From the NCBI GenBank assembly GCA_963715045.1, contig CAVQRC010000043.1, positions 59,039 through 123,038 of the forward strand: a stretch of DNA of 64,000 nt. Reading direction: 5' to 3'. A model generated the notes under the pieces. It had not been told where the DNA came from and made no database searches. It saw nothing but the letters and a program-made list of their open reading frames with translations. A program made the position numbers and the translations under genes. Within the stretch, counting starts at the first letter, position 1, and every line of letters starts with the position of its first letter. Below are positions 47,796 to 57,598 of this stretch, in pieces. The stretch comes from CAVQRC01 sp963715045 (GTDB lineage: Bacteria > Planctomycetota > Planctomycetia > Pirellulales > Lacipirellulaceae).

Positions 47796-48518
47796 TTGAT
47801 CATTCGCATCCCCACCGTCGTCGCGCTTGCGCTGTCCGTTACTTCACTCGTCCAAGCTCAACAGAAGCAGCAGCAGGATCCCACCGGTAGCTGGCGGTGG
47901 ACCAATCAGCAGACCGGCGAGGTCGACCTGCTGCGATTGCAACTCAAGCCACGGGGACAGGTGGTCGGTGCTTACCATGCCGGCGGCAGCGACAAGGCCG
48001 CTCCCATCAAAGAGGGACGCATCGACGGTGACAAGTTCCAGTGCCGGCTCGAAATTCAGGTCGACGGCTCGGACGTTGAAGTCGACGTCGATGCCACGCT
48101 CAAGGGAGATCAGCTCACCGGCGTCGTGCACTATGAAGATGCCGGTGGTGAAACGGGGGATCTCGACTGGTCCGCCAAACGCTCCATCAAGGTCGAAGAC
48201 GCGGTAGGCGAATGGCAGCTTGAATTCACCTCACCCGATGGCCGGGACCATAACCCCGTTCTGTTTGTCAAACACGGCAAGGACGGAGTCGAGGTGCACA
48301 TCACGGGACAGGACGACGGCAAACAGGCTGCCACCGCCGCCAGCTTCAGCGACGGTAAGCTCGTGGCCGAATTCAAGCTCGAGTACGACGGCCAGCCCCT
48401 CAAGCTCACCTACCGTGGTCAGCCGCGGGGCTACGAAATCAGCGGTGTCATCGAATTCGAGCTCGCAGGAGATGAGGGCCAGTTCGAATTCGCCGGTAGT
48501 CGCACGCCGGAAAAATAA
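47796..48518 (+). CDS. Secreted protein of unknown function
   Basis: A 240-residue protein with a signal peptide (IIRIPTVVALALSVTSLVQA) and a beta-rich body with two similar halves, each with a W-containing strand (DPTGSWRWTNQQTGEVDL; AVGEWQLEFTSPDG) and acidic loops. The TTG at 47796 is chosen because CCGGAG sits eight bases upstream; an earlier in-frame TTG at 47769 lacks one. No family is recognised. It is followed by the DHH phosphoesterase gene after 68 bases. Confidence 0.6.
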   Translation: MIIRIPTVVALALSVTSLVQAQQKQQQDPTGSWRWTNQQTGEVDLLRLQLKPRGQVVGAYHAGGSDKAAPIKEGRIDGDKFQCRLEIQVDGSDVEVDVDATLKGDQLTGVVHYEDAGGETGDLDWSAKRSIKVEDAVGEWQLEFTSPDGRDHNPVLFVKHGKDGVEVHITGQDDGKQAATAASFSDGKLVAEFKLEYDGQPLKLTYRGQPRGYEISGVIEFELAGDEGQFEFAGSRTPEK

Positions 48519-48586
48519 CGCTGCGTTTGCTCTGGTGGCGTGTTTGCCATTGAATCCTAAGACCAACCCCCGCTGGTTGTTGCCGC

Positions 48587-49648
48587 ATGGCCTTTGTCAA
48601 ATCCAGACCTGTTGTCGCGTCCGATCGATTGCTGCAAGTGCTGGAGAAGCATGAGCGGTTCCTGATCTTGATGCACGACAACCCGGATCCCGACGCGATT
48701 TCTTCGGCCTGGGCATTGCAGACGTTGATCGGCGAAAAGCTCGACCGATCTTCCAGGTTGATCGCGGGCGGTGCGATCGTGCGGGCCGAGAATCGCCACA
48801 TGGTCGACCTGCTGGGCGTCCCGATTCAACTGCTGGCGAGCCTCGATGCAGACCAGCTCGATCCGGTGATTCTCGTCGACTGCGGATCGGGCAGCAGCAA
48901 CCAGTTGCTCGCCAGCTCCGCGGTTCGTCCGCTGGCAATTATCGACCACCACATCAACAGTTGTAATGGAACGCAGCCCGCGTTCCTCGATCTACGACCC
49001 GGCGCCGCCGCAACCGCTTCGATCACAGGTAACTATTTGCGAGAGCAAGGCGTCGAGCCCGGAGTCAAGCTGGCGACCGCGCTTCTGTACGCGATTCGCT
49101 CGGAGACCCGTGGCAGTGAAACGTCCTATTCCCCGCTCGATAGCGAGATGGTCGTCTGGTTGACAGAACGGGCCGACCCCGAGTTGCTCGCCGCCATTGA
49201 GAGCGCGCCGCTCTCAATGGAGTGGTATTCCGACCTCGCCCTGGCACTGCAGTGCACCACGCTCTTCGACGACGTCGCATTGTGTTTCCTCCCCAAAGCC
49301 GAAGGACCGGAAATTGTGGGTGAGATCGCCGACCTGCTGGTGAGGGGAAAGGGGATTCGCCGCGTCCTGTGTGCCGCCGTTGTCAATCGCGACCTGCTGA
49401 TTTCCGTCCGCACGACACCCGACGCGGAAGATGCGTGTACGCTCGTGATCAAGACCGTCGGTGAACTCGGTAGCGGCGGCGGACACGGTCGCAGGGCAGG
49501 GGGCAAAATCCCGAATATTGCCAGTGACGAGAAGGGCCTGGAGCAACTCGAGGCCAGCCTCCGCGAGCAATGGCTCCGCGCCTGCGGCGCTGTGGGAAGA
49601 ACGCCGCGGCAACTGATCTCGTGGAGGGACATCGTCGAACACATCTGA
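48587..49648 (+). CDS. DHH-family phosphoesterase, NrnA-like
   Basis: A 353-residue two-domain DHH/DHHA1 protein. DHH metal motifs are LMHDNPDPDAISSAWAL, VILVDCGSGSSNQ and AIIDHHINSCN; the DHHA1 substrate motif is GSGGGHGRRAGGKI. Such proteins act as oligoribonuclease (nanoRNase), pAp phosphatase or cyclic-dinucleotide phosphodiesterase; which of these applies cannot be told. Cytoplasmic. It lacks CBS or GGDEF domains. Confidence 0.87.
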   Translation: MAFVKSRPVVASDRLLQVLEKHERFLILMHDNPDPDAISSAWALQTLIGEKLDRSSRLIAGGAIVRAENRHMVDLLGVPIQLLASLDADQLDPVILVDCGSGSSNQLLASSAVRPLAIIDHHINSCNGTQPAFLDLRPGAAATASITGNYLREQGVEPGVKLATALLYAIRSETRGSETSYSPLDSEMVVWLTERADPELLAAIESAPLSMEWYSDLALALQCTTLFDDVALCFLPKAEGPEIVGEIADLLVRGKGIRRVLCAAVVNRDLLISVRTTPDAEDACTLVIKTVGELGSGGGHGRRAGGKIPNIASDEKGLEQLEASLREQWLRACGAVGRTPRQLISWRDIVEHI

Positions 49649-49678
49649 TGAAATGCCTTACAACCTCGGAGTTCCACC

Positions 49679-51100
49679 GTGAAGCTTGTCGCCCGCTTAG
49701 CCGTTGTCGGTCTGTCGTTCGCTCTGCTCTCCACGCTGGCAGTCGCGGAAGCTCCCCGCACGGGGCCCCTCGACGCGTATGTCAGTAAGCCCCACCCGGA
49801 GTTTTCCTGGAAGGTCGTGCACAACAACGATGCAGAAGCCGCGACAACTTACATCGTGCGCCTGACGTCTCAGTCGTGGCGAGCGGCCAGCGAAGTCGAC
49901 CGTACCACCTGGGAGCACTGGCTGATCATCGTCAAACCGGCCGAGGTCGCGTTCGACAAAGCGTTTCTCATGATCGGCGGCGGCAGTAATGGCGGTGATC
50001 CACCCCAGGCCGCGGATCCGATGATTCTCAAGATCGCCGCGGCGACTCGCAGCGTGGTTGCCGAATTGAAAATGGTGCCCAACCAGCCGCTGGTCTTCCA
50101 TGACGACGGCGTGGGCCGCAAGGAAGACGACCTCATCGGCTACGCCTGGGATCAGTATCTCAAGACGGGCGATGCCACGTGGCTTCCTCGTTTACCCATG
50201 GTCAACAGTGCCGTGCGGGCCATGGATGCGATCCAGCAACTCATGGCGAGCAAGCAAGGCGGCGAGCTTGAAATCAAGAAGTTCGTTGTCGCCGGAGGCT
50301 CGAAGCGAGGTTGGACGACGTGGTTGACCGGCGCTGTCGATCCCCGCGTAGCGGCCATCGTGCCGATCGTCATCGACGTGCTCAACGCCAACGCCTCGAT
50401 GCGGCATCACGCGGCCGTTTACGGCTTCTGGACCGAGGCGATCGGCAACTACGTGCAGCATAAAATCACCAGCCGCTGGGAGCATCCCCGGATGCCTGAA
50501 CTCTATCAGATTGTCGACCCGATCTCCTATCGAGATCGACTCACGATGCCCAAATTCGTCGTCAATGCATCGGGCGATCAATTCTTTTGCCCCGATTCGT
50601 CACAGTTCTATTTTGCCGATCTCAAAGGTGAAAAGCTGCTCCGCTACGTCCCCAACGCCGACCACTCGCTCCGCGACAGCGATGCCGTCGAAAGCATCAC
50701 CGCCTTCTATCAGACCATCCTGCTGGACAAACCCCGGCCCAGATACAGCTGGAGTTTTCAGCCCGACGGATCCATTCGCGTCGTGACCGAAGATCCCGCG
50801 GTCGCGGTAAACATGTGGCAGGCGACCAATCCGGACGCCCGCGACTTTCGCCTGATGACGATCGGGTCGGCTTTTCAGAGCACGCCGCTCGAACCGGGCC
50901 CGGACGGAGCGTACGTCGCTCGCATCACTCCCCCTGACAAGGGCTGGACCGCTTTCCTCGTCGAACTCACTTATGACGTCGGAACCGGCATCCCGTTGAA
51001 AGTCTCCACCGCCGTCCGGATCCTTCCCGACGTCCTTCCCCACGCTGACAAGGACGTCAATCACGTTCCCTATGAGCGGGCCGTGGTACCCGGATCGTGA
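49679..51100 (+). CDS. PhoPQ-activated pathogenicity-related (PqaA-type) protein
   Basis: A 473-residue exported alpha/beta-hydrolase-like protein of the PqaA family. The GTG at 49679 starts a signal peptide, KLVARLAVVGLSFALLSTLA. Family segments are LDAYVSKPHPEFSWKVV, LTSQSWRAASEVDRTTWEHW, AWDQYLKTGDATWLPRLPM, the nucleophile-like FVVAGGSKRGWTTWLTGAVD, and VNASGDQFFCPDSSQFYF. The C-terminal 100 residues form a beta domain. Despite the name, there is no evidence of pathogenicity here; planctomycetes commonly carry it. Confidence 0.87.
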   Translation: MKLVARLAVVGLSFALLSTLAVAEAPRTGPLDAYVSKPHPEFSWKVVHNNDAEAATTYIVRLTSQSWRAASEVDRTTWEHWLIIVKPAEVAFDKAFLMIGGGSNGGDPPQAADPMILKIAAATRSVVAELKMVPNQPLVFHDDGVGRKEDDLIGYAWDQYLKTGDATWLPRLPMVNSAVRAMDAIQQLMASKQGGELEIKKFVVAGGSKRGWTTWLTGAVDPRVAAIVPIVIDVLNANASMRHHAAVYGFWTEAIGNYVQHKITSRWEHPRMPELYQIVDPISYRDRLTMPKFVVNASGDQFFCPDSSQFYFADLKGEKLLRYVPNADHSLRDSDAVESITAFYQTILLDKPRPRYSWSFQPDGSIRVVTEDPAVAVNMWQATNPDARDFRLMTIGSAFQSTPLEPGPDGAYVARITPPDKGWTAFLVELTYDVGTGIPLKVSTAVRILPDVLPHADKDVNHVPYERAVVPGS

Positions 51101-51132
51101 GCCCAAATTCGTTCTCTTCTTGAAGGCATGCC

Positions 51133-52170
51133 ATGAGCAAAACGCCCCGAGCTGGTTCTGCCTTTACGCTCGTTGAATTACTCGTGGTGATCGCGATTAT
51201 CGGGATCCTCGTCGCCCTGTTGCTGCCGGCCGTGCAGTCGGCACGCGAGGCCGCCCGGCGTACTTCGTGCGTGAACAACCTCAAGCAATGCGGTCTGGCA
51301 CTGCAGAACTATCACTCCAGCCACAACACGTTTCCGGCCGGTACGATTTTCAAAGGCTCAGATACCTACGCCGGTGCCAACACGATGCTGCTGCCCTATT
51401 TCGAGGAGGAGAGCCTCCGCAGCTTGTATGACACCACGGAGCCCTGGGAAGACCAGCGGGCGGATGTCACGAGCACTCGTATCGAGGTTTTCGATTGCCC
51501 TTCCACTTCCGAACCCAATCCGCTGCTTCACGAACTGCTCGGGACCGTTGTCGATAATGCCGTTTTCGGGACGACCGACTACGCCTACTGCAAAGGCATT
51601 TCCGATGCCTGGTGCCTGCAGCTGGGAGAGGGCGGGTTGGTAGCCGGACCCATCCCGGCGCATCTGCGAGGCATGTTCGACCTGCAGTGGGGGGTTGCAA
51701 TCCGCCAAATCACCGATGGCACCAGCAAGACGATCGCAATGGGAGACGCCAGTGGAGATCCCAAGTGGCTGGTCTGTCACGGTGCGGGATGCACGGTTGC
51801 AGATCTCAGGCCCGACGGGAGCGGCAATCTCCCCTTCGCCTGGGCCGGCTGGATCATTACCGAACCCAACAGCACCCCCTTTTATAACGGTGGCCTGATT
51901 GCGGCCGGAGTGTTCGCCTGCACGATGGAACCGCTGAACAAGTATCCTGTCACCGATACCTACATTCACACGGCCCGCCTCGCCGATCCGCTCTGTCAGT
52001 CAAGTGCCGAAGGTGCCCGCCATTCGACAAGCAATTTTCGCAGTGATCATCCCGGTGGCGGAAACTTCCTCCTGGCCGACGCATCGGTAAGGTTTCTCAA
52101 CGAAGGGATTGATGTGGCGGTCTATCGCGGGCTGTCCACGATTCAGGGGGAGGAAGTTGCCGTCGAGTAA
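51133..52170 (+). CDS. DUF1559 prepilin-like protein
   Basis: A 345-residue DUF1559 protein. N-terminus SAFTLVELLVVIAIIGILV with the prepilin motif, then LLPAVQSAREAARRTSCVNN and LQNYHSSHNTFPAGTI. The C-terminus has SDHPGGGNFLLADASVRFLN. It follows the PqaA-like gene and precedes a small HEAT-repeat lipoprotein gene, a different partner type from that of the other two DUF1559 genes in the window. Confidence 0.9.
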   Translation: MSKTPRAGSAFTLVELLVVIAIIGILVALLLPAVQSAREAARRTSCVNNLKQCGLALQNYHSSHNTFPAGTIFKGSDTYAGANTMLLPYFEEESLRSLYDTTEPWEDQRADVTSTRIEVFDCPSTSEPNPLLHELLGTVVDNAVFGTTDYAYCKGISDAWCLQLGEGGLVAGPIPAHLRGMFDLQWGVAIRQITDGTSKTIAMGDASGDPKWLVCHGAGCTVADLRPDGSGNLPFAWAGWIITEPNSTPFYNGGLIAAGVFACTMEPLNKYPVTDTYIHTARLADPLCQSSAEGARHSTSNFRSDHPGGGNFLLADASVRFLNEGIDVAVYRGLSTIQGEEVAVE

Positions 52171-52264
52171 CCCGCTTTGTCGATGCTCGTCAGCCACCAC
52201 GCGTGCCGCGTGTGCCAGGCAACCCTCCGCACCGCACCAAGCAACCTTTCGCGGCCGACTCGCG

Positions 52265-52594
52265 ATGAGTGCGTTCAGAATCTGCCTGGCAATCGCCAAA
52301 CGTCCACCCCCCGCGGCCATCATCGCCATCCTCCTGGCGGCTGGATGCGGCGAACCACCGCCCACTGCTCCGACCCCGGACGCACCCTGGCTCGATCCGG
52401 CCGCACAGGTGGAACTGCTCGGGTCGCGGGACTTTCGACTTCGTGCACTCGCCGCCCGTAACCTTGGAAATATGGGCAGCCGAGCGGCAAGTACCGTCAG
52501 TGCGCTCGAACGACTTCAGGATGACGAGCACCCCAAAGTACGCGCTGCGGTCGCGGAAGCCCTGCGAAAAATCCGCGCAGCGGTTCCGGAATGA
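52265..52594 (+). CDS. Small HEAT-repeat lipoprotein
   Basis: A 109-residue lipoprotein: signal and lipobox AAIIAILLAAGC, a short Pro-rich linker, then two HEAT-like helical repeats (DFRLRALAARNLGNMG and HPKVRAAVAEALRKI). The ATG at 52265 is chosen because it puts the lipobox near residue 27; the upstream open frame is the DUF1559 shadow. Probably a periplasmic protein-binding adaptor; partner unknown, with the preceding DUF1559 protein as the natural candidate. Confidence 0.65.
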   Translation: MSAFRICLAIAKRPPPAAIIAILLAAGCGEPPPTAPTPDAPWLDPAAQVELLGSRDFRLRALAARNLGNMGSRAASTVSALERLQDDEHPKVRAAVAEALRKIRAAVPE

Positions 52595-52798
52595 GGACCG
52601 CTTCGAATAGGCCCAGGATGCACCGTTTTTTTCCGCTGCCGGCGGGGTGCGCCGCTCCGACGACAACTTTTCCTGGTATTGTCGCGACTTTCCCTTGGAA
52701 TCGTGGGAATCCACGGCAGTAGACTGCGAACTGATTGGATTTCGTTCAGATCCGCGCCAGAGTCCACACTCAGAGATTTCGAAAAAGGGAGATTGCTA

Positions 52799-53603
52799 AT
52801 GCTGTCCGCCAGATCAACCGCCAGATTCATGGGCACGCTTGCCGCCGTGACGCTGTTGTGCGCCCCCCAGGCGTGGGCCAGCAACGTCTTGTTTTCGCTC
52901 GACCCCGACGCCAGCAGCATCTCCATTGCGGGAACCGTCACCCTCGATCCCGGCACCGGACCCGTGACGTTGCCTTTCAGTTCGCAGGATCCACCCGCCA
53001 ATACGAGCGTCACGACGAGCTACTCGGGATCGATCGTCCTTGACGTCGATGACCCGCTTGCCCCGACGAGTCTCGCGTTCGTCGGCAGTTCTGCCGTCGC
53101 CGCCATCAGCGGCGACTGGCTGCCCGAGGCGGGCGGCGGTACGATTGGCGACGCCGGCGCACCTGCCCCGGCCAACTATGCGCTCGCCTTATCTCTGGGA
53201 CAGTTGGGAACCGCCGTTGCGGCCGTGCGTGAGCTCGAGTTCGACATCGTGAGCCTTCCGCTCGCTGTCACGGGCGGAAGTTTCAGCTCGATGCAGGGCT
53301 TCGGGATCGCTGGCGGAGTATTCGATTTCAATGTGCCACCGGCTCTCGACGGTGGAGACGCCGACAGCACGTCGCTCGTCGGAGGACTCGTCCCCAACGC
53401 AGCCGCGGACGGCAGTTACAGCTGTTTCCGGATCGATCGCGACGTTGACAATTCCCGTCGAGTTCATGATTCCTGGCGACGTTGAAACCACGTTCACGGG
53501 GACTCTGGTCGCCCGCGCACGCGTCCCGGAACCGGGTACGCTCAGTCTCATCGGCTTGTGTGCTGCGATTGCCGTCGGCTGCCGTCGACGAATTGGCAGC
53601 TGA
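52799..53603 (+). CDS. Cohesin-like PEP-CTERM protein, copy 1, frameshifted
   Basis: Secreted protein of about 267 residues. The start at 52799 follows GGGAG; the signal peptide reads FMGTLAAVTLLCAPQAWAS. The body is beta-rich with SGSIVLDVDDPLAPTSLAFV and GDWLPEAGGG, and the C-terminal part, in a frame entered by a +1 shift near 53420, reads SGSIATLTIPVEF and ends in a PEP-CTERM tail VPEPGTLSLIGLCAAIAVG plus CRRR. The gene at 53661 has the same segments in the same order (DVDDPMAPTSLAVL, GDWLPEAGGG, DIATLTIPLEF), so the two are tandem duplicates. The beta fold resembles cohesin-type domains but I cannot prove it. Confidence 0.75.
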
Positions 53604-53660
53604 ATCCACTCAGTACGTTCCGCTATTCAATCCATGTTCGAAGATTGGGGGAGGAGTTCT

Positions 53661-54725
53661 ATGCACAGGAAGAAAACACCTCGGTTTGGCCATCTGATGG
53701 TGCTGCTTGCGATGACGTTGCCCTTGGCCGCACCCGTTTCGACCGCCACGGCGGTTGAAATCAACTTTGACTTGGACGACGCATTGAGCAGCCTGTTCGC
53801 CGACATGTACGTGCTGGACGTCGACGATTTCGCCGGGCCACAGCCGTCAACCGCAGACCCGCCTGTCGACAGTCGACTCGCGAGCTACAGCGGCACGATG
53901 ACCATCGATGTCGATGACCCGATGGCGCCGACGTCGCTCGCGGTGCTCTCCACAAACGCCGTGGCCGCCACCACAGGGGACTGGCTGCCCGAGGCCGGCG
54001 GAGGATCCGAAGGAGATCCCGAAATCGACGGCGACGCCGATCCGGGATTGCCAGCACCAGGGAACTACGGCTGGTTGCTCGACCTGGGAGATCTAGGCAG
54101 GCTCGATGCGGCCGTCCGCGACGCCATCTTGAATATCTCTTCCGACCCCATCGCCGTCTCCAGCGGCCAGTTCATCGGCGAAGATATTCGCATCGCCTAC
54201 ACCCAGGGATTCTACGACCAGAACGTGAACTCCGTGGTGTTTGGCGACGACGCCGGGACCCTCGACCTTTCGATGCCCGATCCCGAAGATCCGCCGCCGA
54301 TGAATATTTCCACGTTTCTCGCGACGTATGAAGTCGAAGGCGACATCGCCACGCTCACCATCCCGCTCGAGTTCATCCTCGGTGAAGGGAGTGATATCGA
54401 GGTCACGATGACCGGAGAACTGGTCGGTACGGCGTCGCTGGCCGCGGGATTTGCAGCCGACTTCAACAAGGATGGCGAGGTCGACGGCGACGATTTCCTG
54501 ATCTGGCAGCAAGCCTTCGGGACCACGAGCGGAGCGACGTCGAATACGGGCGACGCCAACGGCGATGGCGCGGTCAACGGCGACGATTTCCTGCTGTGGC
54601 AACAGGAGTTTGGCAGCGGCGTCGCCGGCCAGGGAGCCGGAGGAGTCCCCGAGCCCACGTCGCTCGGATTGCTCGTCGCCATCACGGCCGCTGCCGGTCT
54701 CCGCAGAACCCGGGCGGCAGCCTGA
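53661..54725 (+). CDS. Cohesin-like PEP-CTERM protein, copy 2, with dockerin-like repeats
   Basis: A 354-residue secreted protein. The start at 53661 is set by GGGGGAGGAG five bases upstream. It has a signal peptide (LMVLLAMTLPLAAPVSTATA), the same core as the gene at 52799, then two dockerin-like EF-hand repeats that copy 1 lacks (ADFNKDGEVDGDDFLIWQQ and GDANGDGAVNGDDFLLWQQ), and a PEP-CTERM tail VPEPTSLGLLVAITAAAG ending RRTRAAA. Exosortase-dependent surface sorting is inferred. Confidence 0.8.
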   Translation: MHRKKTPRFGHLMVLLAMTLPLAAPVSTATAVEINFDLDDALSSLFADMYVLDVDDFAGPQPSTADPPVDSRLASYSGTMTIDVDDPMAPTSLAVLSTNAVAATTGDWLPEAGGGSEGDPEIDGDADPGLPAPGNYGWLLDLGDLGRLDAAVRDAILNISSDPIAVSSGQFIGEDIRIAYTQGFYDQNVNSVVFGDDAGTLDLSMPDPEDPPPMNISTFLATYEVEGDIATLTIPLEFILGEGSDIEVTMTGELVGTASLAAGFAADFNKDGEVDGDDFLIWQQAFGTTSGATSNTGDANGDGAVNGDDFLLWQQEFGSGVAGQGAGGVPEPTSLGLLVAITAAAGLRRTRAAA

Positions 54726-56499
54726 AATCCCCCTGGCTGCGGCATCCTGTGATGTGATTGCTTCGGCATGCGACTAACGGCGCGGCGGCGAACTTCCTCG
54801 TCGCCGCGCCACTCCGCCGGCCTGGGGGATCGTCCTTGGTCGTAAGAAATCGCGGCTACGAAATGCCTGGGCATGAATGATCGCAGACGCGCCAGGCGGC
54901 CGCCGCAATCCCGGAGCCCGCGGCCCTGGCCGCCCTGCTGGCTTCCCTCCTGCGATGTAGCCGGGGCACTCCGTGACCCGGAGCTGACAATCACGGTTCA
55001 ACGGACTCGCCGATCAGGCACCTCGACGCCGGAGCACCGGCAAATCTGCTCACGCTAGAAACCGTCGGTTGCTACCAGCGGCGGGTGTCCACGCCGCGAC
55101 AGGAAACGAATCCTCGAAGACCGCGTCGGACGATGAATCCGAAGCGTGTACGAAGTGATCTCGCCTCGGAGTCTGCGTCGGATCTGCTCCGACGCGGTTT
55201 CGGGACGGCTCGGTCCCCGCTGAAGCGTGTCAATCCGGCGGCGAGACCAGTGTCCGGTCGCAACGCGGTGCTAGCAAACGCCACCGCGGTCGGAGGCCGC
55301 GACGGACGCCTGACGTCGCCAGTTTGACGGCACTGATAGCCGCAGAGCGTCGTAGATTGCTCGCTGATCGATGTAACCGGGCACGCTGACGAGAAGTGCG
55401 TCGGGTACCGCGGTCGTGAACACATGCCACGACGGCACCATTGACGAAGGATCAGATCGTCGGCTACGGATGAGGACAGTCACCGGAGACTTAGGCCGCC
55501 AGGGTGATCAGCCACTGGCTAACGGCGGGCGAGAGAGATCAATGTTGATACGCCAATCTCGGTCACGCAGTTGTTCGATCTTGCTTGGAGTCGCGTCTCC
55601 TTGAATGTCCAAGACCAACAGGTGACGTTCGCTTCGCGAACGAGCTTTCAAGGAATCGCGTAGCGAATCGGCCAAACAGGGCAGTCGAGCTTTGGCGGTA
55701 TGATCATCTCAGGCAGCGTCAGCGACGACGACATCGTCGGAGCACCGCATGCGAGTTGACCGGCGACGTGCTAGGCTCGAGTTGCGGCGCAGCCACGTCG
55801 TCGGCGACGCGGTTGCCAGTGACTCATCACTCGCACGGCATGCTCGTGCAGGGTCGCTGTCGAATCGTCGTCGGAATCAACAATAATGTGTCTGCACGAT
55901 CCAGCCGATGCCATGGGTCAATTGATCTCGCAACATGGGCGACAAGGCGTCACTAAGTAAAGGTAAACTTGAATGCGTTGACCGATTATACCGAAGAATC
56001 GACATGACGCGGTCGAGGAGCCATCGGGAATGCAAGCTCAGCGGTGTAAGGATGTCGACGACACCGCTGCTTGTTCGCCAGTTTTCTACGAGACAGCGGC
56101 CACATCATCGACTTCAGTTTGAATCTGCACAGTAACTCGCGTCGGTCAGTGAGAATCAGGTAGACCGACGCAATTTCGGGCTTTGACTTCGTGCATCGGC
56201 GTGAAACTCCGACGCAGCGTCGGACGATGAATCTGCAGCGGCTCTCTTTAGTTCCGTGTCCTTGGGCCATCTGCTATGCGAGACGTGTCATACCGAGCGG
56301 CGAAAAGAATACTCCATTTCTGGACTCGTAATCGACCAATTGCCGTGGGGTCATCAGTCGCATGGTCGCGAGCGTCATGTTCGTGCTGGCTGAAATCGAG
56401 CGGGAAGAACGACATGAGCGGCAGGCTGCAGGTATCCTGTGGCAACTTATCGCGTACCATAGGAGTCTGCAGAAAGAAACTACAACGAGCATGCAAGGG
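54726..56499. other. Long interval without a recognisable gene
   Basis: About 1.8 kb with no gene I can support. Short open frames exist on both strands but none shows a family motif or a credible start. It contains one REP end near 54957, a hairpin CGTTCGC/GCGAACG at 55626-55642 whose stem matches one at 15324-15344, and two short motifs that recur, CGTCGGACGATGAATC near 55125 and 56216, and CGTGAAACTCCGACGCA near 56199 and 57354. The pattern suggests eroded genes or small repeats. Confidence 0.55.
54955..54983 (+). repeat. Solitary REP end
   Basis: GTAGCCGGGGCACTCCGTGA followed by CCCGGAG matches the conserved end of the REP family found around the RAYT gene. The remaining core and the opposite end are absent. 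Confidence 0.65.
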
Positions 56500-56505
56500 A
56501 TGCGG

Positions 56506-57083
56506 ATGAAACGCACCACTCTGAATTTCTGGACAGATGCTCTCGCCTTTATTGGTTTCGTGTTCCTAACGACGAGCGGGGTTTTGCTGCGCTATCAGCT
56601 TCCCCTGGCAGTGGCGTATGGACGCGATGGGCGGAGGACAGCGGGCACAAGAGAAGTCGGTGTCCGTGCTCTGGGGACTGACCCGTCATGAATGGGGCGA
56701 CGTTCGACTACTACGTCGCACTGGGTCTGATGGCGGTGCTCGGGTTCCATCTTGTCCTCCATTGGAAGTGGATTGTCTGCGTGATACGAGGTAAGCCAGT
56801 CGAAGGTTCCGGTTACCGTTTAGCTCTGGGCGTAGTAGGACTGCTGGCGGTTCTGCTGCTCGCTGCGGCCCCGTTGTTTGCCCCACCGATTCAGGTACCG
56901 AGGTCGCAATTGCGGGACAGAAATGAAACCACAGAGGAATCACACAATCGCGATGACAACAGAGCCATTCGGGGCGAAATGACATTGGCGGAGGTTGAGG
57001 CATTGACCGGAGTTCCAACCGCTTACATTCTCGAACAACTGCTGCCCCGACTACATCGGCAGACGAGCGAGTCGGACAACTGA
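56506..57083 (+). CDS. DUF4405 membrane protein, two frameshifts
   Basis: Small integral membrane protein of about 190 residues, of the DUF4405 type, whose His-bearing helices suggest a cytochrome b-like fold. Pieces in order: TTLNFWTDALAFIGFVFLTT with GVLLRYQLP (frame 1), EKSVSVLWGLTRHEWGDV (frame 2, near 56651-56700), then FDYYVALGLMAVLGFHLVLH with WKWIVCVIRG (frame 3), and a third membrane segment VVGLLAVLLLAAAPLFAPP. Each junction is a +1 shift. The C-terminus ends with a helical LAEVEALTGVPTAYILEQL. ATG 56506 is used; ATG 56500 is equally possible. Either a pseudogene or two insertion errors. Confidence 0.7.
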
Positions 57084-57598
57084 GGCGCGAACATGGCTTC
57101 ACAATCGAGGACGTGCGACGAATTGTCTCAGAATTTGAGGGTCAATAACGCGGCGACTCGAGGCATATCCACGATTGCACACTCTTCTTCGGATTCAAGG
57201 AATCATATCGCGTCGATGACGGCTACAACGGTTTCTGGGGCATTCGGTATCGGTAGTCACAACAGAAGCTTTCACGCCGCCGCCTGACGAGATAACCAGC
57301 GGCGACTTCGTTGGCCGCCGCACGACGAACGGCGCGGAACTACGACGCGTCGGCGTGAAACTCCGACGCAAGTTTCAGAACGCTCTCAGTGTACGGCGGG
57401 GAATCTGCCCCTCTGCACGAAACTGCAGGTACCATGCATGGTCAGGTGGCCCGCTTGTTGACACTGATTCGGTAAGGTCACGGGAAGGCGAACTCCGGGC
57501 CGACGCACCTCCTGCGGAGCGGCCAATTCGCGCCGCGGCTTGCCGTCGCCGATAGAAGAACATGCTCGCTTCCGGTCAAGTGCGGCCTGCCAGGTGCC
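57084..57598. other. Interval without a recognisable gene
   Basis: About 515 bases between the DUF4405 gene and the convergent SASA-type gene. It contains a second CGTGAAACTCCGACGCA motif near 57354 and short unsupported open frames. No terminator hairpin is obvious. Confidence 0.5.

Noticed and set aside
54726..56499. Degenerate transposase or toxin-antitoxin in the gene-poor interval
   Set aside because: I looked at all short frames on both strands and found no recognisable motif or paired start/ribosome site.
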